In this document: piece by piece, positions 13,364-25,990 of the stretch
How positions within the stretch are numbered: position 1 is the stretch's first letter
Layout of the letters: every line of letters begins with the position of its first letter
The notes under the pieces: model-generated
What the model was told of the DNA's origin: nothing
Databases searched by the model: none
The model's input: only the letters and a program-made list of their open reading frames with translations
Translations under genes and position numbers: made by a program
Origin: Nageia nagi
Taxonomy: Eukaryota > Pinophyta
NCBI GenBank assembly: GCA_050084985.1
Contig: JBITNC010000001.1
Coordinates: 106,950,001-107,014,000 of the forward strand
Direction: 5' to 3'
Length of the DNA stretch: 64,000 nucleotides

Positions 13364-15240
13364 GGATATGAAATGAAAAGCATTGAAATTGCATAATCCA
13401 AATAAGTATAGAAAAGAGAAAAAGATTTTTAATAATAAAGCAGACTTCCCTATTTTGATTGATATACCAAGTAAGGTATGTTGTTTCCCTCCTTTTGTTC
13501 TTGGTTGCCCCTTGCTCATGCTGCATTAGGTAAGAAAGCCAAAAATAGGAGTTTCTCTATGAAGTGAGATATTGATGCCAATCCTACTCACTTGGATAAT
13601 ACTTGTAAAATAAAGCAACATATACCCGCATAGACCACATCCATGAAAGAATAAACAATGTAAATATCAAGGATGAAATAAATATAATATGCAATGTATC
13701 ATTATGGTCAACCCAACTCATATTGCTATAAACCATGATATATATAGACTACTATGACATACAACTCATAGTCTATGAAGAGTAATTGCATGAGGTCCTC
13801 TTTAATGCACCAGGATTATAATATCCATTATGTATAGAATACTATGACAAATAATCATAGTCTATAAATACCAATTTGATGATAACATTTAATGAATCAC
13901 GCTTGGAATATCCTACAAAAATGAGAGATTTTGCTCACAGAATAACCATGGCTTGTAAACAATTATCAGTATGAAAATATTCAATTTCTAAAAATAAACC
14001 ACATATTCAATGAACCTTTGGCCTTTCATTTTAGTATTTCAATTTGTACAAATATTCAATGTAAATCCATGCCATTGGTGGTGTGGTATGCCTAAAATTT
14101 CATGATCATATTTTAAACAATGTTGATTCTCATTTGTAAATCATTACATTTATATGAGATAAGCACATAAATAGAGAATTATGTAATAAATTTGCAATAT
14201 ACCCTATTTAGAATGGATTTATAGCAACTAGACACTATTAGTAGTGTGAACATATCTATATTCATTGTAGAGTTTCATAGAATATTCAATTGACAACCAT
14301 TTACAAATAAAATACTATCACCAATGATCATAAAATTTTCAAGATAAAATATGAAAGAGAAATAAATGGCTATATATTCAATTTACCTATATATAATGTG
14401 GAAAATCAATAAGTGCATGGTATCAACCTGCTACCAACATGTAACCATTAAATTTATTTGAAAAAACATGTAATTTCTAATTTTGCACATCATCGATGAC
14501 ATTAGAAATGATGTTTCATTTATAAAATAAAATGGCACATCTAATTAACATTAAAATATGCAATTTGAATCATATATTACTTAGAGAGAATGGATAATTT
14601 GGAATATAAAAATTTGATATATATTTTTAAATTTATAAATCTTTAGCAATAAAAATCTATCACTTATGATTATCTAATAAGCGTGTCAATCACTCCAACA
14701 AATTTACTATCATTAAAATTGCAATAAAGGTTTTGAAATTTTGTGAAATGCTACTTATTCTACATCATTGGAAGTGTTCTTTTGATAGTAATAAAAATTA
14801 AATAATGTAAATGAACTATAAGTAGTTGAAGTTGTGTTATAGGTTATTAAAATGCATGTTTCCATTATTGTAAGAGAAGATACATTGATTCAACACTCAA
14901 GTCATGAAAATGGATGTTGTTAGCGATATTAAAATGGAAAATTTAGGTGTCTAAAATAAATGTTGTCCATGTAACATAAATTGTATTGCAATGAATGAAT
15001 AACATAATGAAATTGGACAACTTGGGATCATGTAGGCAAAAACCTAGAGTTTTAGTTAAATTTCAAAGCATAAAAGGAAATTTTATATGTTAAATTCTCA
15101 TTTTGACTTTTAAGACCATCCAATCTTAGAGCTTTAGCATTGGTGAATTGGGATATGGATTTTGCTAATGTTGCACACCTATTGACTTGAATTCCATACT
15201 ACCACCAATGATGTGAGGACTTTGTGATGTGATTGTACCA
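13364..15240. other. Non-coding interior of the gag-only element
   Basis: AT-rich sequence without a recognisable domain on either strand. Two reverse frames of 60-89 codons at 13257-13526 overlap the LTR and polypurine tract and look incidental. Similar short blocks recur (for example tagactactatgacatacaactcatagtctat near 13745, related to tagaatactatgacaaataatcatagtctata near 13836), suggesting internal duplication of about 90 bp. Confidence 0.5.
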
Positions 15241-15259
15241 TGTCACTACACTTTTTAAA

Positions 15260-17110
15260 CCTATTCTTTGATCCTTCTAATGGTAGATGTAGGGTGGCAA
15301 GGGATTGGCCATCGATGACTAGCCAGAGAGACCACATAGCTGAATACATCTGATACCTAGCATTTTATCATATGGTGAGTTCCATTTCATTTCATATATT
15401 ATTTATTTTGATTTTGTAGTTGCAATATGTCTAGTAAGTTTAATAGCATAGTTTTGATTTAGTTTAATTTTTAATTTACATCCTTGTAGGAGCATAAGGT
15501 TTTGATTAGGTGTGGACCCATCACTATGGATACCCACCTCATACTCAGCATATAGAAACATATTTTGACTAGGTGTGAGTTCATGGACTTAGCAATCATA
15601 GGCCAAATCTAGTAGGATTTACCTATGTTGACTACATTGGTAGAGAGATGTGACTTGGATTTCAATACATTTCACCTACCCCCAAGTGAAATGATAGTTA
15701 TGTTGTAGAAATTTATCAAATTTAAGGTATTCCCATCAAGGAAAATCTCATCCACCAAAGGGTGATGGTAGATAATAATATTTGCAAGTAGGAGGCTTTA
15801 TGGCTTATAAGGAGAGTGACCATGACTAGGAGCACCAGGTGACTATAATGGTCAAGATTTGCAGGTTTTCCTTGCTAGGGAGACATCTTTAGCTATATGT
15901 AGCCATTGTTGTTACTACATACTTATGTCCTAACAAGAGTAGCTCTATGTTCCTACTTGGGCTAGTTTGGGTAGTCAGATAGATATGTGAGCGGGGGACA
16001 CAGTTTACATGGGGATCCCTAATTTTAGCTTAATTGTACAAGGATCTATACAATTTCACTAGCATTGATAAGTTCAATGTTACCATGGCCCATACAGGAC
16101 TTCTATAGGTATGGGTGTATGAGAAGATAGCTATTATTAGGCCCAAGTGATATCACCTTGACCTATTGGGTATCTAGAGCCTAAGTATACTAGTATCCAC
16201 ATTCATTGGAGGCTTGATGGAGAGAGAGAGATGACATACATGCTAAGGATCTATTTTGGGTGTCCTATAGGGACTTTGTGTGGGAGGTAAATGCCCACCA
16301 ACTTGCATGGGTGTGGTAGGAGTGCTTCATCTATACATGGAGAAAGGTAGTGGAGATGTACCACCCATAATGGATAGTTTGATAGTTTAGGATCCAATAA
16401 GGGATTCCCCTTGTACCAATTTCCTACCACCACTACATGGTGGAGAGGGACATGCCTATAAGAATAGAGGTTATACTAGAATGGAGGATCACTTGGGAGG
16501 AGTTTAGGACTCATGATATAGCTACAGATGTTTCCATGGAACCCAAAGTTACCCCCATGTATGTAACATGATGGTTAAGAGTGCATCCTATTGATATTGG
16601 CATGGATGAGGAGGAGGAGGATGAGGTGGTAACCAATGAGGGGTCATTAGAGGATGATACCTAATAGTTCAACAACATGATGTATGATATTCCTTTATAG
16701 GAGGGGGAAGAGGGAGTGGAAGTGGTAGCACCAGGGTTATTAGCACTAGTTGAGGTTGTACCTTTTGTAACAATAAGTAAGACACTTATCATTTGTAAAA
16801 AGTGATTTCAAGTTTTAGATAAGAAATCATATCTAATACTAAATTGAATTGGCTATGGGGGATGTAGAGAGATGGATTACATCTTTGGAGGTAGAGAATG
16901 CATGAATTAGGCCCTTGAAGCCCTAGGTGGCCACACTACAAGCCTCTCTCATGGCCAAAGATTCATAGATTACCACATTGGATCAATCTATGAAAAGACT
17001 ACAGGAGCACATGATAATGCCTCCTTTGGACAAGTAGTGGGATTTTATGCAAAGCTAGATGGACAAGATAGAACAAAAGGAGTAAGATATTTCTAGATTG
17101 AATTTCTAGA
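15260..17110 (+). pseudogene. Plant mobile domain (PMD, MAIN-like) pseudogene
   Basis: PMD proteins occur both as host nuclear proteins (MAIN, MAIL1) and as passengers of plant transposons. A first exon-like segment ends near 15374, followed by a GTGAG...TTGTAG intron of about 115 bp. From 15490 the second exon contains LTTLVERCDLDFNTFHLP near 15630-15685, matching the PMD block LxxLVERWxxxTxTFHLP, then SEMIVML. Later blocks follow: FTWGSLILA near 15997-16025, VWVYEKIAIIRPK near 16105-16145, and a WREVVEMYHP-like/QxGIP block near 16340-16410. After an acidic stretch (about 16600-16650), 16840-17110 encodes a Leu/Gln/Met-rich, probably coiled-coil tail. Several stops and frameshifts make it a pseudogene. 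It lies antisense inside the gag-only LTR element, between gag and the 3' LTR. Confidence 0.75.
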
Positions 17111-17314
17111 TTGAGGGTTAAGTAAGGTAGGGCAAATATCCTATTAGCAAGACATGGTATCACAACTAGCAGAGTTTTTGGGGTGTGTTAATATTAGTGG
17201 CTAGTAGGAGTAGTATTAGAGTTAGAAAAAGGATGAGGGATACTTCTAGTAGTGGTAGTAGTACCCCCTAGTAGTTAGGCCCTAGTCACTGTACCACTCT
17301 ATATTGTACATTTG

Positions 17315-17319
<5 letters not shown>

Positions 17320-17356
<37 letters not shown>
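17320..17356. repeat. (AT)n microsatellite
   Basis: An uninterrupted AT dinucleotide run of about 18 units, just downstream of the PMD pseudogene tail. Confidence 0.95.
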
Positions 17357-17359
<3 letters not shown>

Positions 17360-18050
17360 TTTTTGACTCAATTAATTTATTATGAATGTGTTTATGTTTT
17401 TAATTTGTTTTATTGAATGGTTTTTACTTGTATATTATTATTAATACTTAACAAAAATCATTTAAATATGTAAAATTTTGAAAATAATAACTTATTCATG
17501 TACATGTAATGAAACATAAAAATTACAAGTAATAAAAATTCATTTAAAAAGATAAATAAGCTAAATTTACAACCAAGGTACCAAACCTTATCACATTCAT
17601 GCAAGTTTTTCTTTGTTAATGTAATTAAAATTAACATGTAATTAGCCTAATGAACCCAAAACATCATATTCATGCCAAAAATACTATTGGTTTACATTTT
17701 TCCTTAAAAAAGGATGTTGTTAACAACATGAAATAGATAGGTACACCGCTAATGATGTGAAATTATATTAGTAGAATAAGAAAATGGAAAAATAGTGCAA
17801 TTATTATTTTCCATGAGGAAGAAAAGATAAATTATACATGCATATAATGAACAATAATACACAATGGCCAAGCAAAGAAAGAACCTAGCTAATGTGCACT
17901 ATAGGTATGATTTTCATACTTTAAGTGATAATCTGATGTACCTGGGGTGTTTTAGCAACCTAGACGCATTTTGTAGAGGCAGGAATAGAGGTACCTTTAT
18001 TTTTTCTTTTTACACACCATTGATGACATAAGTATAATGATTCATATTGT
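17357..18050. other. Sequence between PMD pseudogene and gag end
   Basis: AT-rich DNA with no recognisable coding content. The space between the end of gag (reverse strand) and the PMD tail is too short to hold a pol gene. Confidence 0.5.
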
Positions 18051-18686
18051 TAGCGATGTTGGAGTTCATACTTTGTCTGATCATATTTGAGCTATTATAT
18101 CTACATCCATTTTTTTGAGTAAAATAATAATTCATATCTTGTGAAGTATTTACCATTCCAATGTAGCCTCTTGGTTGTGAAGGAGGTAGGGGATTTATGA
18201 ATACCCCTAACTATCCATTATCGGGATGTATAAGCCCATCATCCATAGTAGTATTATCATCCATCCTAATGGCCTTTTTATCAATGAAATCCTATATAAT
18301 ATGCCTTAAAGTCCTACAATTTCATGTTAGATATCTAGGTATCTTGTGATAATTACAAATTTTTTCATATATAAAATTCTTAGGCACACCATTAGGAAAC
18401 TTAGGTTAAATAATGGGTGGAAGCTCAATAAGATCTTTTTTGATTAAAAAATTGAGAATATTAGCAACAATATCAATCAATGGTGTAAAATTTATTTTAG
18501 GTTTATTGTTATCTTTTTGGTCAATAATGTTCACTTCAATTTTCTTACCATTTTCAGGGTTTGGAACTTTTTTTCATATGTTGGAGTATTATTATGCATG
18601 ACATACAACTTTTTAATATAAACCTATTTTTTGAACAAAACATCCATCATTTCACCTAATGTCATATCACAATTAGAGATAACCAA
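18050..18686 (-). pseudogene. C-terminal part of gag of the gag-only element
   Basis: Read leftward from the copia LTR border, one frame gives SNCDMTLGEMMDVLFKK, typical of the segment after the gag core. Another gives a zinc-knuckle-like block at about 18358-18308: CNYHKIPRYLT, a stop, then NCRTLRHII. This corresponds to the C-x-Y-H...G-H-x-T...C-x-x-L pattern of plant gypsy gags, with Gly-His replaced by Arg-Tyr. A Pro-rich tail follows (near 18195). It continues the gag of 38272-39830 after removal of the copia insertion. Stops and frameshifts show decay. Confidence 0.65.
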
Positions 18687-18691
18687 AAGCT

Positions 18692-19172
18692 TGATGGAAT
18701 TGAAGGATTTCATAAACCAAGATCACCTTGAAGCTTCTTTAACAAATCTAATATTCATCCTTCTAACAAAGTAATAATTAATCACATAAAAAATAACATA
18801 TTATGTATAGTGGCTCATCCATATTTTGGGAGTACATCCATTTTGAACCATCATTCTATTACTTCTTACAAGATAACTCTCCTACAAATTCTTAAGAATT
18901 CTTCTACAAAGCTCCTACAAGAGCATCTCTACAAGACAAACATTACTATATTTTATCAAGTTACATAATGAGATGGGGTACCTCTCTATTTAGAAAAGGA
19001 AATCCACCCTTTAACCTTATTTTTACCCAAATGTAAGGTTAAAGGTGTTTCTATATTTATTTTTCTTTTTATATTTATTCACTTAATGCTTTAAGGTATC
19101 TAACGATACTTTAAGTATTGAATAAATTTATATTAAAGAGAAATATTACATAATATTACATTATAGTTTATA
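18692..19172 (-). repeat. Copia LTR copy A (3' LTR of the reverse element)
   Basis: About 480 bp starting TGATGGAATTG on the forward strand. It is an inverted copy of 21520-21999 and is partly shared with 38080-38266. It contains the complement of the TATA region (ctctctatttagaaaagg near 18985). A reverse-strand purine tract abuts its right edge. Confidence 0.7.
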
Positions 19173-19184
19173 AAACTCTCCCTT
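19173..19184 (-). promoter_or_regulatory. Polypurine tract next to copia LTR copy A
   Basis: The reverse strand reads aagggagagttt immediately before the LTR, corresponding to taaaggggagta before copy B. Confidence 0.5.
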
Positions 19185-21506
19185 AATGCAATATTGGGTA
19201 AAGAGTCAAAAATATAAAGAGAAAGAGTAAGAGAGAGTTCTCCTCTATAAAGACACAAGTGGAGATGAAAACTTTTACATCTTTGAGAAAGTAATAGAAT
19301 ATAGATGGTTCTACAATAGATCAACTCCTTAACCATTTTAATAAGTAGTTTTATAATACAATCATTAACTAAAAAATAGTTTCTTTATACAAGAGTATTC
19401 ATTCAACATGTTGATATGATGAGCCTCTATGAACCTGCATACCCAAAGCAACATGTAATCTCAAAAAGAACCTGCAAGCTATAAGCAAATCATAAATAAG
19501 ATCAATTAGATACATCATATATAATCATATAAGATAAATTTCATCCATAAACTGATCAAATGGTGTACAAATATGCCAAGTTATCACATATGCATAATAT
19601 CAAATATGACATACATCATCAACTAAATATCACATATGCATACTAGACAAAATGTATCATCCATAACATGATATCAATAATATAATATGTGCACAACATT
19701 ATTAGAAGCACAATCAATCAAGTGATATAAATGCATTTTAAAAAAAAAATATTATCATTCATCATAATTTTTTTTTAATTTTTTGATTTTTGTATTTATT
19801 TATTTTAGATCATTATTTTGTATTTGTTGAGGGTATATGAAGGTCTCATCACATCATAATATTTAATAATTTAATTCTTTTCTTTGATGATAACTTCATC
19901 AAATAAATACTTATGTGACCATGTTATCTTAACCATATCACAAATGATCAAATACCATCTTGACTAAACCACTAAATCAAGATTTTTAAAAGCATAACCA
20001 CTTAACTAAATCAAGATTTATAAGCCAAAAATGCTAACTTAACCAAATATAAAGTCAATATTTACAAAACAAATAATAATCCACATACATAAGTTCTTAT
20101 CTATTTACAAACATCTTTATTTGAAGGTTTAAGTTCTCTTTCAACAATAATGTAGCATAGATGAAGAACAAACCACAAAATACCATCTAGACTACCATAT
20201 CAAGATGCACAAGCCATAAATTGTCAACTTGACTATGATATTAATCAATATTCATATGATAAAATTTGGTAGCATTAATATATCAACATGGATTCAAATG
20301 TTATCAAATAATTGTAATTTTGGAGAAGAGAAAACTTTTTTAACCACTCCAACAATGTGCAATCATGGAGAAGATTGAATCTTTTTTAACCACTCCAACA
20401 AAATAGTCATGGAGGAGGGTGAATGTTTTTAACTAATCTATATATTACAACTTGTTAACAAATAAAATATGGTAATTAATCTATTTTCATGGATACAATT
20501 TTCAAACAAGGAAGTATAGTGGCATTAATCCATAAATATGGATAAACTTCTCAACCATGGAAGTATAGTGGTATCAATCCATAAACATGGATATTATTTA
20601 AAAATATAAAATTATAGAAGCATTAATCTATGAACATTCCCAAATATGGAAGTATGCTTGGATTTTATACTCCCCTTTAAAAGTAACTTTCATAAAAAAA
20701 TCTATTGCAATTACTAATCTCTACAAACGTAGAAAGGAACGTACACTTCCCAAAGGTAATTGTACACTTTTATTTTAAAGAAAATATTTTTCTTATGCAA
20801 AAGCAATAAATATTTTGAAGAAAATTTTAAAATTTTACACTCCAAAAAGTATATTATTTAATATGCATAAATATTTGGAGGATTAATGAACAATAATTCC
20901 AATGTTGAAAACATTTACAAACTTTACTCCAATAAGAATTTGTGTTCAACTAAAAACATTTCCATACAACATAGGATCAATATGCACATACAAGAATATA
21001 TGAATAACCAAAACATTTTCATCCAATATAAGATTAAAAAAATAAGGATAGTTTGAAGAAATGTTGCATAAATGCTTACTTCAAATAATGTGCATATAAA
21101 AAATATCCATATTAACCATCAATTTTATAGTCCAATGCAAATTAAAAATACTAAAACTTTTACAATATAAATTAATGTAACTAATAAAAATAGTACATAT
21201 CAAAATTTGAAAGAAAATTTACCTAATTTTCATGTTGTGCACATCCAACACTATATGTTTTCATTCAACTAAGAAAATTAATTATGTGCATAAATTAACC
21301 ATCCAATTATAATAACAATATAATATGCATAACCAAGTATAACAAGCATAAATTTTATAACATAATGCAACTTATCCTTTTTTATTTGTTATTATTACAA
21401 CAAAACATCATAAATTAACATAAGAAAAAAAATTGCATTAAAAGAAGTGTGCAATTAAAATGTTTTGCAAGGTATTGGACATTATATAAAAAAATAATGA
21501 TTGAAT
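19185..21506. other. Non-coding interval between inverted copia LTRs, with minisatellites
   Basis: No protein domain is visible on either strand. Two short tandem repeats occur. At about 20310-20430 a unit near 55-60 bp contains aaccactccaaca and catggagaag. At about 20510-20650 a unit of about 60 bp contains ggaagtatagtgg followed by atccataaa and atggata. Near 20670-20687 the reverse strand reads ttttaaaggggagtataa, a near copy of the polypurine tract before LTR copy B. Confidence 0.5.
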
Positions 21507-21519
21507 TAAAGGGGAGTAT
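21507..21519 (+). promoter_or_regulatory. Polypurine tract before copia LTR copy B
   Basis: taaaggggagtat directly precedes the TG of the LTR at 21520, marking it as a 3' LTR of a forward-strand element. Confidence 0.6.
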
Positions 21520-21999
21520 TGAAAATTGTAATGTATTATTATGTAATATTTTTCTTTAATGTAAATTCACTTAATACTTAAAGTATCTTTAGATACCTTA
21601 AAGCATTAAGAGAATAAATATAGAAAGAAGAATAAATATAAAAATATCTTTAACCTTACCCTTGGGTAAAAGGAAGATTAAAAAGTGGATTTCTTATTAT
21701 AAATAGAGAGGTACCCATCTCATTATTCAACTTGATGAAGCATGGTAATGCTTATCTTATAGAGATTTTATTGTAGAAGATTTGTAGAAGAATTTTTGAG
21801 AATTTGTAGGAGAGTTATCTTATGAGAAGTAATAGAATGATGGTTCAAAGTGAATATACTCCTAGTATATGGAGGAAACACTATATATGATGAGTTATTT
21901 TTTATGTGATTGATTATTGCTTTACTAGAAATATGAATGTTAGATTTGTTGTAGAAGCTTCAAGGTGATCTTGACTTATGGAATCCTTCAATTCCATCA
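21520..21999 (+). repeat. Copia LTR copy B, forward orientation
   Basis: 480 bp, TG...CA, ending ...CAATTCCATCA. It carries a clear TATA region (attataaatagagagg near 21697-21712). It is an inverted copy of 18692-19172. Its right edge falls inside the copia gag reading frame, which runs up to it from the right. A 5' LTR or primer site for a forward-strand element was not found. Confidence 0.7.
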
Positions 22000-22693
22000 A
22001 ATTGATCTTCCTCTTCCTCTACCTTGAAAGTATCCACTTCTTTCTCTTTCTTTTTATCTTGCTCTACCTCTTTCTCTTGAAGGTTTTGGGGCTCTCCCTT
22101 TTGCACTTGAAATGGATTCACCCTCCTTGGATGCAAAAGCCTTGTCTTCACCAAAATTACCATTAGAAGGAGCGGTATCTTTGATTCTTTCCTCATGACT
22201 CATCAAGGAACTGATGGGCATATCAAAATAAATTCTTTGTTCCATCTTGGAAGTACTAATGTCAATACTTTCTTCACCATTACTTCATTGGAAATGGTTT
22301 CACCAAGAGTTATCATCTTATCAACATAAGTTTTAACTCTTACACAGTAGTTTCCCACACTCTCTTCCTCTTTCATTTTGATATTCTTAAAATATATCTT
22401 TAATGTTTGAAGCATATTTACCTAAAATATAATAAGTTATCCTTGTAAAGATACTCTTATCTAATCTTGCTTATAGATGGTAAAGAGAAAAAATAGTTTT
22501 TCTATTGGGCCTCCTTCTTCACAAGCTTATCATTACTTTGGAGAGTATTCTAGTTGTGTGGCTCATTGTATACTTCTTCAATGATATCCCACAAGTATTT
22601 TCCTATTAGTAGTTTCTTCATCTTTATGTACCAATACTCATAGACCTCTCCTTTAAAATTAAAAATGGGTAAGGTGTTCTCATTAGCAACCAT
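22000..22693 (-). pseudogene. Ty1/copia gag (UBN2-type), 3' end lost
   Basis: Reading leftward, an ATG at 22693 opens a frame with the copia gag start pattern: LPIFNFKGEVYEYWYIKMK, then LWDIIEE. After a stop-rich stretch the frame continues at 22415-22203 with MKEEESVGNYCVRVKTYVDKM...LGETISNEVMVKKVL, matching the UBN2/Retrotran_gag_2 core. Then comes ISSLMSHEERI and a highly charged Glu/Lys tail (22190-22000). It stops where LTR copy B begins, so the zinc knuckle and all of pol are missing. Upstream lies a long leader split by the gypsy element at 23734-37804. At least four in-frame stops and one frameshift are present. Confidence 0.75.
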
Positions 22694-23733
22694 TTATTTC
22701 TCAATAATTCAATGAACTTTGGGACTATAACTCACTTACAAGAATTTTGTTCATTTTTCTAAATAAACCCACAAACCATCCTATAAACCAATAGATCTAA
22801 AATATTTATTACCACAATAAGACTAATATTTAGCTCTCACTATAAAAAAATGAAATGGTTACAATTTTATATAGCTCAAGGATTAAGCTCAACATAGACA
22901 CAAGTGGTTGAGAAGATAAGCTTAACAATTATTACAAACCAATCTTGATCTATCCAAACTCACATAATCATACTTGAAATCCTATCTTGAACACTCCAAA
23001 CATAGTGTAGTACATATTTATGAATTCTAACAATAATATAAAAATTAAACAAGATCATACTGAGCTAAAAATGAACAAATTATTTAAATATGATGTTGAA
23101 TTACAAAGTAGTATGTTGCAGGTTGGTTGGTAAATAAGTATATTATTTGTACCTTATGAACTAGTTGGTCTATTATGTTGTGCTGATCAATTGTGTTAGT
23201 TGGACCTATCTTATCTTGCTGTAAATAGAGAGTTAAAGGAAGTTTAAAGACTCTCCCTTTTTTTTAAGGATAAAAGGAGCTCATATTAAAGATGCTAAAA
23301 TTAAAAAAGCAACTCTCTTTTTTTTTTAAAAAAAAAAGAAGAAAAACAATATTTAAAATAAAATTTTTTTTAATTATTATTATTTAATAATAAAAATAAA
23401 AAATCTATTTGTTTTTTTAAAATAATAATAAAATTAAAAAATAGATTTTTTTTCTTTTTTTAGTAACATATATATATATATATATAATTTTAATTTTTTT
23501 TATATATAAAAAATTTCATCAAATTTTTCATATATAAAAAATAAATTGCAAGCTTTTGTAACTTTACTTATTACAGATTTTTTTGTAACATTTGTTAATA
23601 TAGTAAGATAATATTTTAATTTTCTTACTAAAAAAGAATTTCATTACAAAAACATAAATTAGATTTTTGTAAGCCTGCAACTTAGTAAAAAAAATTGAAA
23701 GCACTAATGTTTTTCAAGATCTTAGATTCTAAC
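22694..23733. other. Copia leader, 3' portion, low complexity
   Basis: AT-rich leader of the reverse-strand copia element between gag and the gypsy insertion point. It includes homopolymer-rich DNA at 23260-23520 and a short (TA)n run near 23468-23487. No gene is seen. Confidence 0.45.
23729..23733. repeat. Candidate target-site duplication, left copy
   Basis: ctaac directly before the TG of the 5' LTR; the same five bases follow the 3' LTR at 37805-37809. The word ctaac also recurs nearby on the right flank, so chance is possible. Confidence 0.55.
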
Positions 23734-25604
23734 TGTATTATTTTAGAATTACACTCTGAATCGGGATAATTCTAAATTATTCTTTATTCTCTATTCTTTT
23801 ATTCTTTAGTGCTTAGGAGTTATGTATATAAGAGTGCTTGGAAGGGATATTACTCTCTTAGAGTCTTCATGAGTTGTATGTTCTTGTATTCTTTCATTCT
23901 TGTTAATCCCTCCTCTTCTCATTTCTTTCTCTTAGAGTGTCAATTTTGTAAATAAGAATACCTAGGATTTATGTGAATAAGAGTTATGATATTATTTATT
24001 CTTTTATTTTTTAATGCTTGGGAGTTATAAGAATTCAAGAGTTATGTTATTTTCTTAAGAGTACCTAGGATAGTTGTAAACAAAACCTAAGAATTATATA
24101 AATAAGAAAGTCAAGGAGTTATATTTATTCCTTTAGAGTATCCACAAATTGTTGACACAAGTGTCCAGAACTTGCATAAATTCAAATCCAAGACATCAAT
24201 AGAGCCTACTAATTTTGAGAGATAATGTCATAATTTTTGAGTGAAATTAGTAGGTCCCAAAATAAGTAATGGTGGGTGAAGATTTTTGAAGATCATCAAT
24301 AGAGCCTACTAGTTTTGAATGATGATATCATAGTTTTTGATCAAAATCAATGGGTCCTAGAATAAACAATGGTGGGTGAAGATTTTTGAAAATCATTAAT
24401 AAAGCCTACCAATTTTGAGTGATGATGTTATAGTTTTTTATTGAAATCAACGAGTCCCAAAACAAGCAATGGTAGGTGAAGATTTTTGAAGATCATCAAT
24501 AGAGCTTATTGATTCTAAGAGATGACATCATAGTTTTTGATCAAAATCAATGGGTCTCAAAATAAGTAATGGTAAGAGTAATGCATAAGAAAGAACACCC
24601 AAGTCTACTTCATATTAATTTTTTGACCCCCAAGGCCCTATTAATGTGTTAACACCAACTTGTTTCCACATAACAATGGTAGTTTCTTTTTGAACCAAGT
24701 TAACATAATATCTATCAACTACATTACTCTGATTACTGACATCTATAGTAGAGATCATAAAGATTGAAGAGAACTAGATAGCAGTTGATAAAGCATAGTA
24801 CCAAGTTATACCCATCAATTTGTAGTCAAATAATTGTTCAAATAGCTACATTGCTATCTTAGTTATAAAATCAAAAAAGAGCAATCAATGACATGTCAAA
24901 AGGATTACGGCTCTATGAATATGGCTATTCAAAAATTGTAAATTCTTATATATTCATGTTATTGGTACTTATTCACTATGTAATCTAACACAATTGTAGT
25001 ATTTATGTAAATAGTGCTATTTTAGTTGTTTCATTCAATGCTAGCAATTATGTACATTAATAAAATCCAACCTCCTAGGAAGGGGGGAAGTTGTATAAAT
25101 AGCTAACTTTTAAAGATTAAAAAGATTGAATATTTTAGCAAATTTGTCCAAATCTATAAGATCTATTCATATATGATAATACAAATAGATAATGCTTTTC
25201 CATCTTATAACAAAGTAGTTGTTTATTACTTGTTTGGATGTTATATGTGAAATAGTTTCTTCAAATTATGGTTGTGTATTGTAATTGTGAGATCCCAAAT
25301 GTGAGATAGTTTGCTATTCTTAATCTTGGATATGAATTGCTACTCATGCTGCAATGCCTAGGTTGTATATTTCTTATTTTTTCTTTTTTTATTTACTTAT
25401 CTCTTCTTGTAACTCTTTATCTTTTCATTCTTTTCTTATTACTTTTAACCTTGAATATAGATAGGAACTTACCTATAAATTGGAGATTAAGCAAAACATG
25501 AGCACATCCCCACCACCTTTTTCCCTTTCAAGGAACCTACCATTATAAGCAATAGACAATAAAACTAGATCAAACCTTTTAAGGTCATGCTATATCGATC
25601 AATA
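23734..25604 (+). repeat. 5' LTR of the Tat-like gypsy element
   Basis: Starts TGTATTATTTTAG. Aligns with 36071-37804 throughout (for example ttctaaattattctttattct and gatattactctcttagagtct). It contains four copies of a 100-bp tandem repeat starting at 24194, 24294, 24394 and 24494. It may extend to about 25741 if the primer-site-like motif at 25743 is real. Confidence 0.8.
24194..24590. repeat. 100-bp tandem repeat inside the 5' LTR
   Basis: Four copies at exactly 100-bp spacing, each beginning catcaatagagcctact or a variant and containing gatgtcatagtttttga and aatggtgggtgaagattttt. The 3' LTR holds only about three copies (36508, 36609, 36680), the last spacing shortened, which explains most of the length difference between the LTRs. 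Confidence 0.85.
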
Positions 25605-25742
25605 GTAGAAAGTTTCATTTTTGGCATGCTTGATGGGATATGAGCTAAATTCCATATTTAGTAGGTATAGTTAGGCTTGATAGCCTCATCTAGTGGGATC
25701 TTAATTAAATCCTTCAAGATTATAAGGTTATTTTAAATCTTA

Positions 25743-25761
25743 TTGGTGACTCTATTATGAA
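25743..25761 (+). promoter_or_regulatory. Candidate primer-binding site
   Basis: ttggtgactctattatgaa resembles TTGGCGACTCTGCTGGGGA, a sequence seen directly after the 5' LTR in Tat/Ogre-type plant elements, with differences that are mostly transitions. It lies about 140 bp beyond the end of the LTR alignment. Confidence 0.45.
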
Positions 25762-25990
25762 TTAGTCACTATTTTGAACCTTGGCACCTCTAAAATGTAG
25801 ACTAACTAGAAGTAGTGCTATAAATTTCTTTAGATAGCCTAGATTTCAAGAGCTATCAGTTCCTCACAAGAGGACTAGGTGAAAGATTTCTTAGGTTATA
25901 TATCCATTGGTCCCCTTAAGGAAAATTCCAATGTTAGTTGTATTTGACTAGATCCTCAAAAATCCTTTATCTCCTACCCATTCTTCAAGT

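Noticed and set aside
16251-16433. 60-codon reverse ORF
   Set aside because: It is antisense to the PMD pseudogene blocks and shows no own motif.
24194-24590. CRISPR-like regular repeat spacing
   Set aside because: The 100-bp units are continuous tandem copies with no spacers, inside a plant LTR.
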